DNA of 64,000 nt, taken from contig CAYZMP010000003.1 in NCBI GenBank assembly GCA_964479585.1, positions 7,873-71,872 of the forward strand, read 5' to 3'. The DNA comes from UBA6182 sp964479585. Its GTDB lineage: Bacteria > Bacillota_I > Bacilli_A > Erysipelotrichales > Erysipelotrichaceae. This document shows, piece after piece, positions 60,433 to 64,000 of the stretch. Numbering within the stretch: the stretch's first letter is position 1; every line of letters starts with the position of its first letter. The notes beneath the pieces were generated by a model. The model worked only from the letters and a program-made list of their open reading frames with translations, had not been told where the DNA came from and searched no databases. The position numbers and the translations under genes were made by a program.

Positions 60433-60948
60433 TTAAACAATATATACAGCATCTTCACCATCGTTTTCTTTTAGGTGAACTTTTACATCTTCATTAAGTG
60501 ATGTTGGTACATTTTTACCTACAAAATCAGCTCGCACAGGAAGTTCTTTATGTCCCCGATCAACTAGTATAACAAGTTGAATTTGTTTTGCTCGACCATA
60601 ATGCATTACACCATCCATGGCAGCTCTTACAGTTCTACCTCTAAATAATACATCGTCAATCAATATAACAATTTTATCTTTCACATCAATATCTAATTGT
60701 GGATATTGGTCCGCAACTTTCTTTTTGCTGTCATCTCTCCAAAATGAAATATCCAAAGATCCAGTAGGAACTTGGACTCCTTCAATTTGTTGGATTAATT
60801 GTGCAATTCTGTTTGCTAAAGTTTCTCCACGAGTTTTTATACCAATTAAAACAACATCTTCAATACCTTTGTTTCGTTCGATTATTTCATGACTAATTCT
60901 AAATAGTGATCGCTTTATGCTGTTTTCGTCCAAAATTTCTTTCATCAT
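60433..60948 (-). CDS. pyrR: PyrR, pyrimidine attenuator / uracil phosphoribosyltransferase
   Basis: 171-aa phosphoribosyltransferase-fold protein. The PRPP-binding loop is VILIDDVLFRGRTVRAAMD; GIKTRGETLANRI and LVDRGHKELPVRADFVGKNVPTS complete the family pattern. In Firmicutes it binds UMP and the pyr mRNA leader and has weak UPRTase activity. No pyr biosynthesis genes or leaders are in the window, so it may act at a distance or mainly as UPRTase. GGAGG precedes the ATG, with TGATATAAT upstream. Confidence 0.96.
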   Translation of the reverse strand: MMKEILDENSIKRSLFRISHEIIERNKGIEDVVLIGIKTRGETLANRIAQLIQQIEGVQVPTGSLDISFWRDDSKKKVADQYPQLDIDVKDKIVILIDDVLFRGRTVRAAMDGVMHYGRAKQIQLVILVDRGHKELPVRADFVGKNVPTSLNEDVKVHLKENDGEDAVYIV

Positions 60949-61000
60949 ATTGCCTCCAAATCTATTATATCAAATGATTTGTTGGAATATGAATAAATCG

Positions 61001-61029
61001 TTGAAATGATTTGTTTCCTATGGTATTAT
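61001..61029 (+). promoter_or_regulatory. Promoter of tRNA-Trp
   Basis: TTGAAA (61001-61006), 17 nt, TATTAT (61024-61029), 19 nt before the tRNA. Confidence 0.75.
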
Positions 61030-61048
61030 TTACTAGCGAATCACTTAT

Positions 61049-61122
61049 AGGGGTATAGTTCAATGGTAGAATACCGGTCTCCAAAACCGTTGATGTGGGT
61101 TCAACTCCTACTACCCCTGCCA
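61049..61122 (+). tRNA. tRNA-Trp (anticodon CCA)
   Basis: Acceptor AGGGGTA paired with TACCCCT, anticodon CCA in CTCCAAA, discriminator G, encoded CCA at 61120-61122. Reads UGG only. Confidence 0.97.
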
Positions 61123-61132
61123 ACTTATAAAC

Positions 61133-61157
61133 AACCTGCAATAACGCAGGTTTTTTC
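61133..61157 (+). terminator. Terminator after tRNA-Trp
   Basis: Seven-bp stem (61133-61139 with 61146-61152), 6-nt loop, T tail. Confidence 0.85.
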
Positions 61158-61202
61158 TTACTCTTTTTGTAAATAAATAAATGATGTTATTTCTTAATCT
61201 AT

Positions 61203-62072
61203 CTAACTTTCATAATACACTGTGTTTCTATGTTTTTTTGCTTTGTACATATGATTATCGACTATTGAAATTACTTGATTAACAAGTATATCTTCATTCT
61301 CAAAGTATTGTGCTCCAATACTAACAGTAATCTCAATGTTAGTGTCACAAACTTTAATACCACTTTCTTGAACTTGATGCAATAATCGATTAGCGATGTT
61401 AATCATTTGATCTTTTGATGTATTATACAAAAACACAATAAACTCATCTCCACCGAAGCGACCAATAAAATCTAGCTGTCGTAGTGGCAGTGATAATTGC
61501 AAAGCAAGTTTTTGTAAAATTATATCTCCTTGAATATGTCCATGTTCATCATTTATTTGCTTGAAGCGGTCTATATCAATCATTAATAAACCAAACTGTA
61601 GAAGAGTTGAATCGCTTAGCGATTCATTAAGTTTTTCAATAAATCCTCTGCGATTATACACTTGCGTTAAATCATCCATTGTTGAATCGGTTTTATATTT
61701 TCTTTCGAGTTCTTTTTCACTAGATAAATCTCTAATAATGGTTACTGTAAATTTATCACCATTTTCATCAACGAATATTTTAGAAGTGACCAAACCTGGA
61801 AAAGTACTATCCCCTTTTACAATTCTCAGCTCACCTTTTACTTGATTGTTTTTCTCACGCTCTTGTAACATTGCAGGCAATCGCTCATCCGTTAAATCAA
61901 TAACGCCTCCACGACCTAGTTCTAAAATTTCTTTCTCTGTTTTATCAAGCATATCACAAGCTGCATTATTGACAGCATACACCTCTCCATTTGGGTTCGT
62001 TAAAAAAATGGCTTCCATGCTATTATCAAAAATGAACCTATAAATCTCATTATTTAATTCTTTTTTCGACAT
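61203..62072 (-). CDS. PAS-GGDEF diguanylate cyclase
   Basis: 289-aa cytosolic protein: a PAS sensor domain (residues about 8-115), a short linker helix, then a GGDEF domain (about 125-285) with an intact GGDEF at 207-211 and the inhibitory site RQLD at 198-201. It should make cyclic di-GMP and be product-inhibited. No membrane segment, so the PAS domain senses something inside the cell. A c-di-GMP-dependent partner in the window is not obvious; the Tad pilus ATPase is one possible downstream process. Confidence 0.93.
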   Translation of the reverse strand: MSKKELNNEIYRFIFDNSMEAIFLTNPNGEVYAVNNAACDMLDKTEKEILELGRGGVIDLTDERLPAMLQEREKNNQVKGELRIVKGDSTFPGLVTSKIFVDENGDKFTVTIIRDLSSEKELERKYKTDSTMDDLTQVYNRRGFIEKLNESLSDSTLLQFGLLMIDIDRFKQINDEHGHIQGDIILQKLALQLSLPLRQLDFIGRFGGDEFIVFLYNTSKDQMINIANRLLHQVQESGIKVCDTNIEITVSIGAQYFENEDILVNQVISIVDNHMYKAKKHRNTVYYES

Positions 62073-62116
62073 GGTTAATTTCCCAACTATCTATAATTTA
62101 ATTATACACTTGTTTT

Positions 62117-63940
62117 TTAAACTTGAATACACCATAAATATTCATATGGGCTTAGCTCAATTTTTTCATCATACAAATTTATACTACGATTTGAAAAGAC
62201 ATCTTTGTACTTTGAAGATGTAGCAAACTGTCGTAAAGCATAGACATTCACATTTTGTGACATCTCACTAAAATTAAACATAGCAATTAATGTTTTACTT
62301 TGATGCTTTCGTATAAAACAGAACACATGTTTATTTTGAGTATCAATGGCATATTGTTCGGTTTGCCCATGTAGTTGAGGAAGTTTTTTTCTTTGTTTGA
62401 TCATTTCCTTTAGTGCTTGATATACATCATATTCATTTGTATCACATATTTCTTTGTTTTTAGCACGTTTCCAATCAAAGAATGGACGATGAACCCAACG
62501 ACCTTCTTTTTGCTTATTAGGATCTTCTTTATAACTTTGATCATTCAATGTAGCAATTTCATCCCCACTATAAATTAGTGGAATACCTTTATAACTCATA
62601 ATTAGTGCATGAGCTAAATTTATTCTTCGAATAGATTCATATCGTTTATACTCACGTTTTTCATCAATTGCTTTTTCCAAGCCCAGCAAACTTGCTAGTG
62701 TCCCATTAGTTCTTGCATCTTGATTTTTTGGGTTGTATTGATAGTATTCTCCTTTAGAAAATGTATCATGGAAATTGTTTCCATAAAACTGAATAAGAAA
62801 CTGTTTATGAGCATGTGGATCAAATCCTAGTTCTGCAACTGCTTGCTCATTAAACCCCCATCCAATATCATCATGACATCGAACATAATTCATCCATGTA
62901 CCTTTTTTAGGGAGCTGAAAACGATTAGCATCAATCGTCATTAATCGTGCATCTCGAGTCGCAAAACTATTGTAAATATCAACCATCAAGTTTGCATTGT
63001 ACATCACTTCACATTCAGTTTGGTGATTATCACCAAAGTATGAAACAATTTGCTCAGGTTCAACGATAGCTTCTCCAAGTAAAGCACATGAAGGACATAC
63101 ATCTTCTTTAATTAAGTAAAACATATGCATCAGGTCGTGAATTGGTTCTAGATTTCTACATGTGGTGTTTATTTCTTTCCACATAAATGGAATAGCATCC
63201 AAACGAATCATGTTCACACCTAAGTTTGCTAAATACAAAAGATTATCGACCATACCATTAAAGACATTAGGATTTTGGAAATTAAGATCCCATTGAAAAT
63301 GAGAAAATGAAGTAAACACATATTTATCTATTTCAGGATAGTAGGTGAAGTTACCAGGACATTTGTCTGGTAATACCTCTGGAACCGTTTGATTATACAA
63401 ATTAGGTATAGTTTCATCATCAAACATGATAAACATGTCTTGATACTGTTTTTCATTGTTAAGTGCTTTTTGAGCCCATGTATGTTCTTTTGCTACATGG
63501 TTAACGACATAATCAATGCAAATTTTAATACCACTTTTATTGTATATTTTAAGCAGTTTTTCAAACTCCTCCAATGTTCCTAGTAATGGATCTACATTTC
63601 GATAGTCTTCAACCGCATACCCACCATCATTTTCTCCTTCTCTTGGTTTAAGAAGTGGCATTAGGTGTAAGTAAGTAATCCCTAACTCTTTAAAGTAATC
63701 AATTTTTTTTGAAAGTTTGCTAAAAGATCCAGCAAATAAGTCAGTGTATAAGGTCATACCAACCATTTTGTTTGAAAAATACCAATTTGATTCTTTTTTA
63801 TCCATTTCTTTCAAACGATTATCTCTTTGCTTATCAGCTTCTGTAATTATGTCTTGAAGATTCTCGAAAGCTTGTTGAACCTCTAAGTGATTACCGTATA
63901 TTTTAAAATATGTTTTTTTAAGTTTTTCAATATTTTTCAT
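62117..63940 (-). CDS. Amylosucrase-type GH13 enzyme
   Basis: 607-aa GH13 subfamily 4-like enzyme. N-terminal helical domain (about 1-90), then the barrel with GGYAVEDYRNVDPLLGT, IDYVVNHVAKEH, MIRLDAIPF (nucleophile Asp), LLGEAI (acid/base Glu) and the subfamily signature RCHDDIGWGF. Members split sucrose and transfer glucose to alpha-glucan or phosphate-free acceptors. No signal peptide, so it acts on imported or internal sugar. The AAGGA ribosome site lies close to the ATG, which overlaps the stop of a 16-codon frame. Confidence 0.93.
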   Translation of the reverse strand: MKNIEKLKKTYFKIYGNHLEVQQAFENLQDIITEADKQRDNRLKEMDKKESNWYFSNKMVGMTLYTDLFAGSFSKLSKKIDYFKELGITYLHLMPLLKPREGENDGGYAVEDYRNVDPLLGTLEEFEKLLKIYNKSGIKICIDYVVNHVAKEHTWAQKALNNEKQYQDMFIMFDDETIPNLYNQTVPEVLPDKCPGNFTYYPEIDKYVFTSFSHFQWDLNFQNPNVFNGMVDNLLYLANLGVNMIRLDAIPFMWKEINTTCRNLEPIHDLMHMFYLIKEDVCPSCALLGEAIVEPEQIVSYFGDNHQTECEVMYNANLMVDIYNSFATRDARLMTIDANRFQLPKKGTWMNYVRCHDDIGWGFNEQAVAELGFDPHAHKQFLIQFYGNNFHDTFSKGEYYQYNPKNQDARTNGTLASLLGLEKAIDEKREYKRYESIRRINLAHALIMSYKGIPLIYSGDEIATLNDQSYKEDPNKQKEGRWVHRPFFDWKRAKNKEICDTNEYDVYQALKEMIKQRKKLPQLHGQTEQYAIDTQNKHVFCFIRKHQSKTLIAMFNFSEMSQNVNVYALRQFATSSKYKDVFSNRSINLYDEKIELSPYEYLWCIQV

Positions 63941-63987
63941 GCTTTCCTTGTATGATGATTATGTACCTTAAGGGTCATAAAAATCAT
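63937..63987 (-). CDS. Possible 16-aa upstream reading frame
   Basis: A short frame (ATG at 63987) preceded by AAAGGAG ends in TGA overlapping the ATG of the amylosucrase-type gene (ATGA), as in coupled genes. It encodes MIFMTLKVHNHHTRKA. An alternative is that the ribosome site belongs to the C-terminus of a gene entering from beyond the window, whose frame would end in TAA at 63968. Confidence 0.3.
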   Translation of the reverse strand: MIFMTLKVHNHHTRKA

Positions 63988-64000
63988 ACGCTCCTTTCAT

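Overview
This window comes from a low-GC (roughly one third GC) Gram-positive-type bacterium. The mix of genes suggests a free-living, fermentative Mycoplasmatota or deep-branching Bacillota lineage, such as Izemoplasma/Acholeplasma relatives. That placement is inference from gene content. UGA is a normal stop (for example at the ends of tadA and queA) and the only tRNA-Trp has anticodon CCA, so the mycoplasma code is not in use. Alanine racemase, a VanY-like D,D-carboxypeptidase, an LTA-synthase-like enzyme and a pair of glycolipid glycosyltransferases show that cell-envelope functions are retained.

Layout. 31-4206: compact minus-strand Tad/Flp-type pilus locus, including a 49-aa Flp-like pilin. 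4260-5198: Ca2+/cation antiporter. 5269-10786: minus-strand Rnf operon in the order C-D-G-E-A-(58-aa Cys protein)-B. RnfD carries an extra FMN-binding domain and RnfB is very short. 11012-14124: divergent apbE (the flavin transferase that would load Rnf) and an LtaS-like gene. 14154-17524: vanY, pgi, an S1 protein, then divergent yuiD-like and nfu genes. 17548-24675: long minus operon with an MFS protein, two U32 tRNA-hydroxylation proteins, an rRNA/tRNA methyltransferase, nadE and an AI-2E-type transporter. 24748-31511: threonine aldolase, Bcp, PHP phosphoesterase, GH13 glucosidase, leaderless yggS, two unknown membrane proteins and an aminotransferase. 31492-34330: queuosine operon tgt-queA-queH. 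34331-34776: 5' leader of tgt plus a strong candidate for an undescribed small RNA. 34777-37639: mutY, aldo/keto reductase, 2-hydroxyacid dehydrogenase. 37680-38785: tnpB with an omega-RNA-like right end. 38853-39357: six tRNA genes. 39500-42379: membrane protein, alr, MFS. 42438-47163: sufCDSUB. 47347-49642: two PrsA-like foldases and a HIT protein. 49693-53626: yhaM, a glycosyltransferase-RecX fusion and a second glycosyltransferase. 53678-57190: pyruvate:ferredoxin oxidoreductase. 57267-63940: MATE pump, GDPD, DUF4438, pyrR, tRNA-Trp, PAS-GGDEF and an amylosucrase-type GH13.

How it fits together. Sugars enter glycolysis through the GH13 enzymes and Pgi. Pyruvate:ferredoxin oxidoreductase makes reduced ferredoxin, and Rnf, flavinylated by ApbE, would pass those electrons to NAD+ while building an ion gradient. 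SUF and Nfu supply the Fe-S clusters. The two glycosyltransferases and the LtaS-like enzyme fit a glycolipid-anchored lipoteichoic acid pathway. The most unusual items are the extra FMN domain on RnfD, the shortened RnfB beside a small Cys-rich membrane protein, the glycosyltransferase-RecX fusion, and a promoter-to-terminator small RNA that displays an anti-Shine-Dalgarno loop upstream of mutY.
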